DNA of 64,000 nt from Stachybotrys elegans (GCA_020746835.1 JAGPNK010000010.1:1240001-1304000), one strand, 5' to 3'. Positions 11,801 through 23,862 are shown, counted from the stretch's first letter. Notes: generated by a model not told the origin, from the sequence alone. Made by a program: numbers and translations.

Positions 11801-13674
11801 GACCCAGAGGGTTGGGATGCAATCGTCCACCGCTACGACATCCATATAATCCTGACTATTTCCCCTCCCGTCCCTTCCCACGGTGCCTCTGCCTCGCCCG
11901 CTATCACGTACCGCCCCGGACCAAACCCTCCTGGCCTCTCGCCCAGTGGCAGCCCCGTCCCGTCCGACGTGGAGCCTTTGCATCGCATCGATCGCGCGCA
12001 CCAGAGACAGAGTCAGACAAAGACGCAGCTGCCTTGTAAACCAGTCCCCAGGGCTTCTGTGTCTCCCCAGCACACGTTGGCCGGCCTAACGCTACGCCAC
12101 CCCCCCAAACCCTAGTAGCTGGTAAGGCCGCTTACCACCACCCCTCGCATCGCCTCGCCTCGTCTCGCCCTGCCTAGTCGCCCGCGCGCTGCTGCTGCTG
12201 CTGCAGTCGTCTGCAGCTAGCCGGCCACTGCCTTGCTTATTGGCCTTGGACGTGCATATCTGCCTACATCATAGACGCATCGCATCGCATCGCATCGCAT
12301 ATTACCACCCTGGCCGCGTCTGCGCTCGGTTCGTCTATTCCGGGACATCACAGCAGCTAGCAGCAAGACATTCGCATCAGAAGCAAAGCCATCCACCCCG
12401 TAAAGGACAGGAAGAAAACGAGAGGAAATCAGAAAAAGAAACCCGACAAGGGATATCAGCATTACGTCAGAGGGCCTCCAGCACCCCGGCTCCTCGACTC
12501 TGCTTTCAGCCCTTGTTAGCATTCCCCCCTGGGCTGGGCCGCGCCCGTTTCGCCTGTAAGTAGTATCCCGATTTGTTGCCTATCGCCATTGGGGTCTGTG
12601 TGTTTTCCTCACTCATCATACACACACCACTCGCAGAGGCCACGGACGGCTGGCTGACCGTTGTGCCGGGAAGTGTGTCAGGGAGTCCCATCCCATCACA
12701 GGAGAGGAAAAAAAGGGAAAGGGAAAATTTTTCCTCTTGGTCAGTAAGACGCCGAACCCGATCTCTTCCGTCCTCCCTTGTTTGATCATCTTAATTTTTT
12801 TCCCTTCCGCCGTGTACGCTGCGCTGTGCCGCGTGTGGCATTATTTGTGTACCTCATATCCCGTACATGCCTTGTGGATTGAGAGCGGCTATAAGCTCCT
12901 TCCTCTTCTTCCCATCCTCCTTCTTCGTCCTACGTCCCTTCCTTACTTGACGTTCTTCTTCTTTTTTTGTCGTATGACCAGCTTCAGTCATATGAACGTA
13001 TTCAACTCACACGCGTCCCAGATCTTTTCATACTCGTCTCATTCTATCATCACCACGCTGTCCTAGCACCACCCACCCTCTACTACTACTGCTACGTTGC
13101 GCATCGCATCACATCGCATCGCGCTTCCAACAAGCCAAGGCTAGAATTCCACCGGGCTCCGCTCACACTCTCCATCCCGTCCCCAGCTCCGGTCCCAGTC
13201 TCCAGTCTCCATTCTCCAGTCCTGGTCTCCAGTTCTTCTTGTCCTGCCTCCTCCAGCTCCATTTGGCCGTCTTGTCCTGCCCGAAACTTGTCCAGGCCAA
13301 ATTCTCTCTCTACGTCTCGAATTTTCTACGCGTCACAATTCGGAACCGACCTCCGCCTACCATCAAATATCTCCCTCAACCACCAGCCTCTTTGAGCTTC
13401 CTTCTTCTTCCTCCTCTTCTTCTCTTCAACTTTATATCCTTGCGGAAATCGCTCCACATGCACTTGTCAGACGGGATCTGCTAGCATTCACTCCAGGCCA
13501 GCCACTCTTGGGCTTCTCGCAAAGCATTGACTTGGCCGGAAATCCACGTCGCATCTTGGGTCGCCAACTCGACAGCAGCAGCTCTTGTTTGTTGTCTGCC
13601 TTTTCTTCTCCTCTCGTCTCCCCACCTTTTCTATACGCATCGTGACGCAACCTCGCTGCGTGCATTAGCCCAAC
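7643..13674. other. 6-kb gene-free region; long pyrimidine-rich leader toward the trehalose gene
   Basis: No coding gene is supported here. About 7.65-11 kb has G/A-rich runs on the plus strand, including a poly-purine run near 10965-11000, and a microsatellite near 8.75 kb. From about 11.25 kb to 13.67 kb the plus strand becomes C/T-rich with many short runs, as in long 5' leaders of fungal mRNAs. The skew changes near 11 kb. Open frames in the region are low-complexity or end within about 200 codons without a domain. Small GCATC repeats occur at about 12272-12298. Confidence 0.55.
8733..8861. repeat. Composite microsatellite: (GAGAGT)n, (GT)n, (GCCTGY)n
   Basis: Three different simple arrays sit end to end: a GAGAGT-type hexamer array (about 8733-8764), about seventeen GT dinucleotides (about 8765-8799) and a GCCTGC/GCCTGT hexamer array (about 8807-8861). 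On the minus strand the array makes apparent QA-, TH- and SH-repeat peptides, which I regard as artefacts. Confidence 0.9.
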
Positions 13675-16577
13675 ATGACCGTCTTTGTCTGCTCCCTGTA
13701 AGTGCGCTAAGCCTGCGAGGCCCTGGTCCTCCATCCTCCTCCTCCATCCAGCCCGCTGCCCTCGGTCAAGGCCGCCAGCGCTCGACCACTGTCTAATCCT
13801 GTGCTTCCTAGGTTTCTCCCCAAGACCATCTACTTCAACCTCCCTGGCGCGCCCTCTCAGGGTCGCAACAGTAGGCTCAGTCGACGCTTCAACAAAGCCG
13901 CCATCGATCCCGCGACCCAGCCAAAGACCCCGGTCGCTACCGAATTCCAGCCAAGTCTCTTCACCCCGCGACCCGACCTCACACCTCCCCATACCCCGAC
14001 CGACGAGCCTGCTTCGCCTGATCCTTTCCTTAACGAGGACGGCTTTCGCATCCAGTTCCCCCACGAGAATGGCTCCCCCAACGACCGGAGCGCTTCCACC
14101 TGGGGCGGCCGCGCCAACCAGCCCATGTCGCGCGCCAACTCGCCTCCCCCGGCCAACATCTCGGAGCACGGTCGTACCTTGCAAAAAGCTCGCGAGCTAG
14201 GTCGCCAAGGCGTCATCCAGCCCAGGCCTCTTGTCCGCAGCGAGAGCCACGATCGAGTCTTTGCCTACGCCGACTGGAAGGTTGTCGATGCCGACCAGGG
14301 CAACGGAGGCCTTCGCAACGCCGCCGCCGCTGCTGCCCGCGACGGCAAGCTGGGCGAGTACACCTGGGTTGGAACCCTGGGCATGCCTACCGACGCCCTC
14401 GAGGGAACCCAGCAGAAGCAGGACATCGAGGATACTCTTGCCACCGAGCATGACATGGTCACCGTCTTCTGCTCCGACAAGGACTTTGATGGCCACTACA
14501 CCCACTTCTGCAAGCAGATCCTCTGGCCCGTCTTCCACTACCAGATTCCCGACAACCCCAAGAGCAAGGCCTACGAGGACCATTCCTGGAAGTACTACGT
14601 CAACGTCAACCAGGCCTTTGCCGACAAGATTGTCCAGAACTGGAAGCGCGGCGATGTCATCTGGATCCACGACTACCACCTGCTCCTCGTCCCCGGCATG
14701 GTCCGCAAGAAGCTGCCCGAGGCCAAGATCGGCTTCTTCCTCCACGTCGCCTTCCCCTCCTCTGAGGTCTTCCGCTGCCTGGCTGTTCGCAAGGAGCTTC
14801 TCGAGGGCATGCTCGGCGCCAACCTCATCGGATTCCAGATCCATGAGTACACCCGCCACTTCCTCCAGACTTGCAGTCGTCTCCTCAACGTCGAGGCATC
14901 TCCCGAAGGTGTCCAGCTCGAGGACCGGTTTGTCGATGTCGTCAACCTGGCCATTGGTATCGACCCAGTTAGCCTGACCAAGCATCGTGCTGACACCGAC
15001 GTTACCAAGTGGATCAAGACGATGCAGGAGCGTTACAAGGGCAAGAAGCTCATTGTCGCTCGCGATAAGCTTGACCACGTCCGAGGTGTGCGCCAGAAGC
15101 TGCTCTCATACGAGCTGTTTCTTAACAAGAACCCGCAGTGGCGCGAGAACACGGTTCTGATTCAGGTTGCTCTTTCTTCTAGCGAGAAGAGCGACCTCGA
15201 TGCGACCGTTTCCGACATTGTCACCCGCGTCAACTCGTCTTGGGCCAACCTCGCGTACCAGCCTGTCGTCTACCTGAAGCAGGATATTGACTATGCCCAG
15301 TACCTTGCTCTTTTGACTATTGCCGATGCCCTCATGATCACAAGCCAGCGCGAAGGCATGAACCTCACGTCGCACGAGTATATCTTCTGCCAGGACGGCA
15401 AGGTCTTCCCTGACATGCAGCACGGCTCCCTCATCTTGTCCGAGTTCACAGGCTCCGCCTCTCTCTTCGAAGGCAGCGAGCTCTCTGTCAACCCCTGGGA
15501 CTACCGCCAGTGCGCTGAGGCCATCAAGCAGGCGCTCGAGATGGACCCAGACGAGAAGGCCCGTCGCTGGGAGCAGCTCTACAAGGCCGTCACCCACCAC
15601 ACGGGCACTCACTGGTTCTCCGAGTTCCTTACCCGCCTCGACGAGGTGTACGAGGAGCAGCACAAGCGTGACCAGACCTCGGTGCCACGCCTGTCGATAC
15701 AGTCCGTCTCCAACCAGTACATCAACTCGAAGCGCCGCGTCTTCATCCTCGACTACGAGGGTACGCTTGTGAGCTGGGGCCCCGTCAATCAGATCATCAC
15801 CGTCAGCCCCCAGCGCACCGTGGATGTGCTCAACGATCTCCTTCTCGACGAGCGCAACACGGTCTATGTCATGTCCGGCCGACGCCCCGAGGAGCTCGAC
15901 CGTCTCTTCCGCCGCGTGTCCAACCTTGGCCTCATCGCGGAGAACGGCTGCTTCATCAAGCACACCGGCAGCGATAAGTGGACCGAGATTGCCGATACGC
16001 TCAAGATCAGGGACTGGAAGGACTCGGTCCGTCCTATCATGACGTATTACCTGGAGCGTACGCCCGGCGCCGAGATTGAGGAGAGACGTTGCAGTCTCAT
16101 CTTCCACTACAACAACGCAGAAGACCAGGAGTCGGCCTCGCGCCAGGCATCCGACTGCGCTAGCCACGTCAACGACGCCTGTGAGGCACAGCGTGTGCAC
16201 GCCGTCACACTTGACGGATACATCGTCGTGGAGCCTATCGACTGGACCAAGTCTACAGCAGCTAAGAAGGTGTTTGAGACGCTGCAGGAGACCAAGGCCG
16301 GCGACGACGTCAACGAGACCCCCGTCGACATGATGATGGTCATTGGCGACGGGCGCGATGACGAAAAGGTCTTCAAGTGGGCCAACGCGCTCGGCGACGA
16401 AGGCATCGTCCAGAAAGTGGTAACTGTGAGCCTTGGCAACCGCAGCACCGAAGCCACGGCCACCCTTACTCAGGGTGTGAGCGGTAAGTCGAACCTGAAA
16501 TCGAATATCGACATGACCTTGACTAATACATCCTAGGCGTTCTGAACGTACTGCAGCGCCTGGCTGCCCTCACCTAA
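13675..16577 (+). CDS. TPS3: Trehalose-6-phosphate synthase/phosphatase complex regulatory subunit (Tps3/Tsl1-like)
   Basis: Exons 13675-13697, 13812-16483 and 16537-16577 give 911 aa. A 23-nt first exon encodes MTVFVCSL and splices to FLPKTIYF, which fits the conserved N-terminus of this family. After a Pro/Ser-rich linker comes a GT20 (trehalose-6-P synthase-like) domain with HDYHLLLVPG and REGMNL, then a HAD phosphatase-like domain with LDYEGTL (Asp655, Glu657), MSGR and GDGRDDEKVF. A true trehalose-6-P phosphatase has Asp-x-Asp at motif I, and active Tps1 has RDGMNL, so both active sites look altered. This favours a regulatory and scaffold role in the trehalose synthase complex over the Tps2 phosphatase. 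The last exon is only 41 nt. The complex acts in the cytosol in stress and carbon storage. Confidence 0.9.
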
Positions 16578-17650
16578 GCAGCAACCCCACATCCACCCGA
16601 TCCTCTCCCCTCCCCCCTCTCCCCTCTTCAGCATATCATGCTATTTATTTCTCCTTTCGCCTCTTTTCACTTGCTTCATTTTCTTATTTCATTCTGTCAT
16701 TGGTTGCAAGGCGTTCTATGAAAGACAAGAGATATCACAGGGACATGATTCAAGATGGCATTTGCAAAAAAACACAAGACGCAGCAGCATGGTTTCGTTT
16801 GTCGTCCCCTCCCACCATCCTCCCCCTGCTTCAGAATTGAGGAGCCCCGGGCCGATCATGGCATACGACTTGGATGACGGAACTGCCATTGGGGGCATAG
16901 AGCGCTGGGGTATTTTTGGGATACATAATCTCCTTTTCTTTTTCTCCTTTCGTCTTCTCTCGCCCTTCTACCAAGAAGGCATGGGCTCTACTCTGGTGGC
17001 TTTGACTTGGCACGCCGGCTTTCCTTTCCGTCCTCTCCTTCTTCTTTTCCTTGTTACTTATAGGTAGCTATTACTCGCGAGAGTAAGCCGCGGGCTCAAC
17101 ACAGCCAGTCGTCTTGCATTGCTATCACAGCGTGAACTGTATGATATCAAAAGGTAGTCAAGCGTGGGGTAGCATGTCGTGCTCCGCAGCGTATGTAGTT
17201 TTAGTCTCAATTGCAACGGAGGAATATTGTCGTTGCTCATTTTCCCAATCTGGCGCCAATCGTGGCCGGAGGATCCCCGTGAGGCTCCGACGTTGTGGAT
17301 TCCAACAATTGGACATGCAGGGTTCTCCCATGACTCCACTGGCCCCTCCATGCCAGACAGCACGCCGAATCAACCGGCGCACATATGAAAAATAGCCCAG
17401 CAGCGATGTCGGCGCACCGCCAAAAATAATCCATCACTCCCACCAAGCAGCACACTAAAATACGAAGCAGCTCGGCGAAGCTAGAGGTCCCGATAGCTCG
17501 GAGCTTGTGACTAACAGCTCTCGCCTCTCCACCTACATCTGACATACATCTGACACCTTGAAGGCTGTCTGCTGAGCTCTCCCTGCAACCTCCTCCTCCA
17601 TCCTCCATCACCACCGACACCCAATTCGACCCACGACCTGCTACATAATC
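16578..17650. other. Intergenic, no gene seen
   Basis: The stretch holds the likely T-rich 3' end of the trehalose gene and the promoter of the aminotransferase gene. A TGACTAA at 17508-17514, about 140 bases before the next ATG, resembles the TGACTCA site of the amino-acid regulator Cpc1/Gcn4, but one mismatched heptamer is weak evidence. Confidence 0.5.
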
Positions 17651-18911
17651 ATGGCTGCTGCTTTCCCGCCGCCGCCGACCACGGCTATTGACTGGGCCAA
17701 CGTGGGCTTCAAGATCCGTGAAGGTTCGTCAACCACTGCTCCCCCGCTCCCCCCGGAAGAGTTTTGGATAGCCTAACACAACCGTTCTGCGTCTCATAGT
17801 CAACGGCCACATCGAGTCACACTTCTCCAAGGCAACGGGCCAATGGAGCCCCCTCCGATTCGTGGCGGACCCCTACATGCGCATCCACGGCATGTCGCCG
17901 GCTCTCAACTACGGGCAGCAGGCCTTCGAGGGGCTCAAGGCGTTCCGCACGCCCGGCGACAAGGGCATCACCATCTTCCGGCCGGACCGCAACGCCGTGC
18001 GCATGCAGCACTCTGCGCGCGTAGGATCCATGCCCCCCGTGCCCGAGGACCTCTTCGTGGCGGCGTGCCGCGCGGCCGTCGCCCTCAACGCCGAGTTTGT
18101 GCCGCCGCACGAGACGGGCGCCGCCATGTACATCCGGCCGCAGATCTACGGGTCGAGCGCGCAGCTGGGGCTCAGCCCGCCCGAGGAGTACATGTTCTGC
18201 GTCTTCGTCGTGCCGACGGGGACGTACCACGGCTCGCACCCGGTCAAGGCGCTCGTGCTGGAGGAGTTTGACCGGTCGGCGCCCAACGGCACGGGCAGCG
18301 CCAAGCTGGGCGGCAACTACGCGCCCGTGCTGCGGTGGAGCGACAAGGCGCGCGACGAGGGGTTCGGCATCACGCTGCACCTCGACAGCGCGCGGCACGA
18401 GGACATTGACGAGTTCAGCACGAGCGGCTTCATCGGCGCCGTGGTCAGGGGCGAGGACGACGTGACGCTCGTGGTGCCCGACTCGCGCTGCGTCATCGAG
18501 AGCGTCACGAGCGACAGCGTGCAGGAGCTGGGCCGCAGCTTCGGCTGGGCCGTGGAGAAGCGCGCCGTCAAGTACACGGAGCTGCCCATCTTCAGCGAGG
18601 TGATTGCGGCGGGCACGGCGGCCGCCCTCGTGCCGATCCGCTCCATCACGCGCCGCGGCACGAGCGCGCTGCCGGCCGGTGCGCGCGTGGCGGCCGACGC
18701 TGACGCCGAGACGGTCACGTACCTGCCCGCCGAGCGGGAGGAGGCCGGCGACATCTGCCTCAAGCTGCTGTCGCACCTCAAGGGCATCCAGCTCGGCAAG
18801 CTGGAGGATAAGCTCGGCTGGCGGTTCGAGGTTACGGCGGCGCATGGGCAGGTCGAGGGTGCGCCGGGGTCGGGAGGGGAGACGCCGCTGGCGGTTGGGC
18901 AGATGGACTAA
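17651..18911 (+). CDS. Branched-chain amino acid aminotransferase-like PLP enzyme (class IV)
   Basis: Exons 17651-17723 and 17800-18911 give 394 aa. The order of motifs is that of branched-chain aminotransferases: a GLKAFR segment, FRPDRN, YIRPQIYGS, then KLGGNY with the likely PLP-binding Lys at about 193. Such enzymes transfer the amino group between Leu/Ile/Val and 2-oxoglutarate. No clear mitochondrial presequence is visible, so a cytosolic form is possible. The class IV signature normally has Asn where this protein has Gly234 (segment EFSTSGFIG, from Glu229), so substrate choice may differ from the housekeeping enzyme; related fungal enzymes also occur in secondary-metabolite loci. The gene is notably GC-rich. 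Confidence 0.85.
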
Positions 18912-19425
18912 AATGAAACGAATGGGGGGGAAAATAAAATAAAATGATGTCTCGTCACGTTGATGAATGCAGCTTTCACAATGACAAAAAAGTTGATGCG
19001 TTTCTTTGTGTGTCAAGGGTGGTATTCCCCTTGGGGTATCATATTTTGGACCTTTTCGACTAGGATATTGCTGAACCTAAAATCTTTACAACTCATATCA
19101 TGAGCAATGGGTCATTAATCATTATTGGAGGATATCCCCACTCCGTGACCTCTGCGTTTGGCCTGATGACGGCCTGCCGCTATACCCACGGGGACGACCC
19201 CAAGTCTGGAAGTAATGTGCCTTATCAGGCATATTGGGCTGGTAAGAATGTTGCATAGTACTCGAGTTAGCCTTCGGAGGTTGCCTAGAGACTTGGCAGA
19301 GCTGATAATCTCTGGAAGACAGTTTGAATGGCTTCGTGAGCTCTTGTGTAGTCGCTGACTTTGTTGTTGATCAAGGGAAGTAGTTTAGTCGCGGATTGGG
19401 TTATAGCCTGGGCGGGATATGGATC
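18912..19425. other. Intergenic between convergent genes, no gene seen
   Basis: The region lies between the 3' ends of the aminotransferase (+) and FAR1-type (-) genes. It is AT-richer than its flanks and shows no coding signal. The long minus-strand frame across the aminotransferase gene is a shadow of that GC-rich gene. Confidence 0.6.
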
Positions 19426-20442
19426 CTATCCAGATGCCGAATCAGCATTTTGGGAGGGTCTGCCGCGAATCCTCCGGGGAGGACCGGGGTATACCGGCGC
19501 CATGGGCATCTCATCGACATCGAACCCAGGGACCGGGAACATGAACTCTGTATTTGGCGGGGCGCGCATCTGCCGCTGGTTCTGGCTTCGCGGCTGTAGC
19601 ATCTGCTGGGGTGTCTGCTGCTCCGAGGATGGCTGCGACGGCGTGTGCGTGCTCGGCGACGGCTGGTCGCTCTGCCGGGGGTTGTTGCTGGTGGTGGTGC
19701 GCGCGCGCTTGGTCGGCTGGCTGGCTAGGCGCTGCCTGCTCTCTTCAATGTCGCGGTGGCGCTTCGACTGGGCCTCGCGGCGGCGCTCGCGCTGGAGCTC
19801 CTCGTTCTGGACGGCGTAGATGGCGGCGATGCGCAGCTGCAGCTGGGACAGGATGCTGTACCGGTCGGCGTGGTACATCTTGCGGTACTCGTTCTTGAAC
19901 TGCTGGAACGTCTCGCCGCTGAGGCGGATCGACGTGTCTTGGACGCCGGCGAGCTGGAGAGCGCCGGCCGTCTCGGGATCCGTTCGGGGCCCGTCCTGCT
20001 GGCCCTCGACCTCGGGGGGCACCTCGTCCTCGTCCTCGTCGTCGCCCTTCTCGCTGAGCGTCGGCGGCTCGGGGGTCCCAGGCTCGTGGTTGTGCTGGTC
20101 GCAGATGATGGCCAGGGTCCAGCCGTTGACCTGCTTGCGGTACTGGGCCCTGGCGCTCCAGGGGCAGTTCGTCTTCTTGGTGGACGTCTTGAGCTTCTTG
20201 GCCTGGCATTTGTAGGGGGCGCCGCCGCGGTCGCAGACGAGGTCGCAGCGGATGAGCATCTTGTCGTTGTCGCTGATGCCGGGGACGACGGCGCGGTGCG
20301 ACCGGTTCTTGACCACCTTGTAGCCGTCCTTCTCCATGCGGCCCGACAGCTCGGCGATCAGCTCGTCGTAGCTCTCGTACAGGCCCGGCTGGGGCGTGAA
20401 CTTGACGGGCGGCACGTTGATGGCCTGGAGGATGCCGAACAT
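19426..20442 (-). CDS. FAR1-type zinc-binding (WRKY-GCM1-like) DNA-binding protein
   Basis: An uninterrupted minus-strand frame gives 338 aa from the ATG at 20442-20440. Residues about 10-120 hold a C-C-H-H pattern, with Cys in RCDLVCDRGG, CQAKK and CPW, followed by CDQHNHEP. This is the layout of the FAR1/WRKY-GCM1-like zinc domain found in plant FAR1, yeast Aft and MULE-related transposases. An acidic stretch, a basic helix rich in R/Q/E (possible coiled coil, about 210-260) and a Gln/Pro/Ser-rich tail follow, as in a transcription regulator. The frame is open 52 codons further upstream, but that part is low-complexity and likely leader. No transposase domain follows, so a host regulator is more likely than a mobile element. 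It is divergent from MSH4. Confidence 0.75.
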   Translation of the reverse strand: MFGILQAINVPPVKFTPQPGLYESYDELIAELSGRMEKDGYKVVKNRSHRAVVPGISDNDKMLIRCDLVCDRGGAPYKCQAKKLKTSTKKTNCPWSARAQYRKQVNGWTLAIICDQHNHEPGTPEPPTLSEKGDDEDEDEVPPEVEGQQDGPRTDPETAGALQLAGVQDTSIRLSGETFQQFKNEYRKMYHADRYSILSQLQLRIAAIYAVQNEELQRERRREAQSKRHRDIEESRQRLASQPTKRARTTTSNNPRQSDQPSPSTHTPSQPSSEQQTPQQMLQPRSQNQRQMRAPPNTEFMFPVPGFDVDEMPMAPVYPGPPRRIRGRPSQNADSASG

Positions 20443-21025
20443 GGTGTCGGTGGCTGGCTGGGGGGTGGCATGTGATGAGGTGGTTGATGGGTGAGGGCGC
20501 GTTTGCGTGCGAATCTGGTCTGCGGCGTGGTGCGAAGTTTCCGATTTGGTTGGAGTTTGGTGCGGCGGCTGATTTCCGGGTGGATAAGCGGCCTGCACGC
20601 TTAAGACGCCGACGAGGGATACTGGAAATTATGTACCACAACGAGAGTATCTATACTCTCTGAAAAGAATTCAACTAGTTTTGAATATGATGCAGCTGTC
20701 TCTATTAAATTCGCGTCGTGAGTTATACCTCCTCAACTGGCACTGCCTGGTGCTGGACTCTCAGGTCCCCATAGTGGATTTTCACGCCGCCGTTAGCGCC
20801 ATGCTCTCAATAGGCGGTTGACTTGGTGCAAATTGGGGGCTTGTGGTGCTGGCTTCCACTTCCATCAGACGCACCTTCCCTCTTACCTTCCAGACAGCCA
20901 GGTGCAAAAACATGGGCCTTTTTAATCTAGCACAATGGAAAAGTTTCACTCAATCATCATCTCCCCCCTTGACTGGTCCCTCATCTGACACTTCCGTCGC
21001 TCGGTGACTGCCTCTGAAAGCCATC
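20443..21025. other. Shared divergent promoter region of the FAR1-type gene and MSH4
   Basis: The 583-bp interval separates two genes transcribed away from each other, so both core promoters must lie here. I see no TATA box at a clear distance from either start and no further gene. Confidence 0.6.
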
Positions 21026-23862
21026 ATGCATCGGACAGGAAGCTCAGTCCCCTCTCGGACCATGAGTCGGGCTTCATCCGTCTACTTCCAGAATGACCAA
21101 GCATCGAGCACGCCTCTGCCATCCTCTGAACGTATTTCTTCGGACGATTCCCGGCCCTACACCTCCTTATCCTCGTCCACCCGCACCAGCGTTGGCCCTC
21201 CTCGTCCGCCCACGTCACGTCCAGGAACGAGGCCCGGAACGGCCTCTGGTCGCAAGTCGCGAGCCACCACGGCTTCTTCTGTGCTAGGAATCAGCGATGC
21301 TCAGAATGTCGTCTGCGCCGTCAGTGAGGCTCGCGGCGTGTCTCCTTCTGTCGGCGTCGCGTTTGTAGATGTGTCTCATGGTGATGTCGTTCTCAGCCAA
21401 ATTTGCGATACGCAGTCATACATCAAAACTATTCACAAGATACAGATTGCCTGCCCCTCACGAATCATCTTCATGGCCACGGCATGTCCGCCTCACCGGC
21501 CCAGCGTTCTCTATACCCTCGTCAATGACATGGTTGAGACTGCGCAAGTGCTGGCCTTTGATCGTTCTGCGTGGTCCGAGACGGCTGGGCTCGAGTACAT
21601 CCAGGACCATGCCTTTGAAAATGATATCGAGTCCATCAAAGTTGCCATCAGTGGCAAGTTTTACGCGACCAGTTCTTTCGCAGCGGTAAGCATCTCCCGA
21701 TCCAATGCCCCGACACTAACAATCCCAGGTCATGAAGTACATCGACCACCACTACGGCATCAGGTTCGCCCCTCACTCGCTACGCATCCGCTATCAGCCA
21801 TCGGAAGACACCATGATGATTGACATCTCGGCCATTCAGTCCCTCGAGATTATGCAGAATTTGCACAACCCCAAGTCCAAGGACTCCTTATTTGGCTTGC
21901 TGAATCACACACTGACGCCGATGGGGTCTCGAATGCTACGGAGCAACATGCTTCAGCCGTCTACTATAAAGGATTCGTTCATGGAACGTCGTTATGATGC
22001 CGTGGGAGAGCTGACTTCAAATGAAGAGATGTTTATGCAGGTTCGAAAGGGTGAGATTGGCCCACCTGTGTTATTTCAAGTCACTGACTGCTTCTAGCGC
22101 TGAAGCTATTCCATGATGTCGAGAAGTTGCTCACAAAGGTCTATCTCTTTATTTGATTTGCTGCTACATCTGACCATTGCTAGCTAATAATTATTTCATC
22201 CGGCACCGATGTGGGACATGTCGAAGAACAAATCAGCCAGATTCTCATGATCAAGAGTTTTCTGGAGACGGTTCCGGATCTATATGGTGCATTGGGACCT
22301 GCAGAGAGCAAATTACTCGACAAGATTCGAGATCATTGCCGACCCGATATTACTGAACCCATTCTGCATACCATTGGACGTAACATAGAGCCCGATGTCA
22401 CGTACATGAGGTCGCCACTTGATCTACGCAACCAAAGAACCTTTGCAGTCAGAGCCGGCGTCAGCAGCATTCTGGATATAGCTCGCCAAACATACAAAGA
22501 GCTGACAGAGGAGGTGCATCAGCACGTAGACGACATCAATGGTTTGGGAACCCAACCGACTTCAAAAGCTGTCGCTTACACTGTGTTAGGTGCTCATGGA
22601 TTGGGTGCCAGCCTCAAGTTTGACAACGGGCGGAAATACTGGCTGCGGATCAAATCGGGCAACCTCAGTGATGAGCATTTGCCAGCCGTGTTCATCAACG
22701 TGATTAAGAAGAAGGACAATATCGAATGCCAAACCCTCGATCTGGTTAAATTGAATATGCGATTATCGGATGCTTACAATGAGGTCGTGATCCGCAGCGA
22801 CAATGTCATCCAGGATCTCACAGCAGCCTTGCGAGCAGAAGCCCCTCGTCTTTTCGTGGTGTGTGAGTCTGTGGGCTTGCTCGACATGATTGCGTCGTTT
22901 GCCCAGCTCACCTCTACACGCGACTATGTCCGACCTGAGATCACTGGCACCTTGGCTATTCAGGCCGCACGACATCCGATACTAGACAAGGTACGACCGC
23001 TGTTGTTGAAAGTGCCAAGAGCTGACAATGATAGACAATGGCAACGAGTTTTGTTCCCAACGACTACTATTCCACAGAGCGGTACTGCTACAACATCATC
23101 ACGGGCTGCAACATGAGTGGGAAAAGCACGTACATACGCACGGCAGCCTTGCTGCAGATTATGGCCCAGATTGGGTGTTTCGTCCCAGCCCAGTACGCTT
23201 CCTTCTCTGTGGTTCACAGCATATTCGCACGGGTGTCTTTGGACGACAATATCGAGGCCAATCTCTCAACGTTCTCGGTTGAGATGCGCGAGATGGCTTT
23301 CATCTTGAGAAATGTGGACAAGAAGAGCATGGTGATCATCGACGAGTTGGGCCGTGGGACAAGCACGAGAGACGGCCTGGCGATTGCGATAGCCATGTCG
23401 GAAGCGCTCATTCAGACCCAAGCATCGGTTTGGTTTGCAACCCATTTTCTCGAACTTGCGCGGGTCCTCGACGGTAGACCCGGGGTGCTGAATTTACACC
23501 TAGCGTCCACGACGTCGACCACTCAGGATGGACTGCCACATATTACGATGCTATACAAAGTGGCAGCCAGAAGTATCAACGATGACCAACACTACGGTAT
23601 CGATCTGGCCCGGGCGATGGGACTTCCTGCCAGCTTCATCAGTCGGGCAGAGGAGGTTGCCAAGGCGTTGCGAGAGGGGCGAAAGGCGAAGCAGCAAAAT
23701 TCAGAATCGCGAAAGCTGATGGTGCGACGCAGCCTGATTCTCACCCTGTACGACTCGCTGAGACAGGCCAGAGACTCGGGTAGCGAGGCCTCATTACCGG
23801 GATATTTGCGGCGTCTGCAGGAAGAGTTTATTTTACGCATGGAAGCATTGGGGAATCAATGA
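21026..23862 (+). CDS. MSH4: Meiotic MutS homolog MSH4
   Basis: Five exons (21026-21685, 21729-22050, 22098-22138, 22184-22990, 23035-23862) give 885 aa. After a Ser/Thr/Arg-rich N-terminal tail there is a MutS connector, core and clamp, then the ATPase: Walker A GCNMSGKS (about 634-641), Walker B VIIDELGRGTS, and a helical C-terminus. The N-terminal mismatch-binding domain is absent, as expected for MSH4, which forms the MutS-gamma dimer with MSH5 and stabilises crossover intermediates in meiosis. The four introns are very short (43-47 nt) with clear phase agreement; one exon is only 41 nt. The gene reads as intact. Confidence 0.93.

Noticed and set aside
14197..16200. Long minus-strand frames across the trehalose gene
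   Set aside because: They are antisense shadows of a GC-rich, strongly coding plus-strand gene and have no domain.
17817..19016. 399-codon minus-strand frame across the aminotransferase gene
   Set aside because: It is an antisense shadow caused by GC-rich third codon positions; the plus strand encodes a clear PLP enzyme.
19745..20641. Overlapping frames on both strands over the FAR1-type gene
   Set aside because: Only the 19426-20442 frame shows the C-C-H-H zinc pattern.
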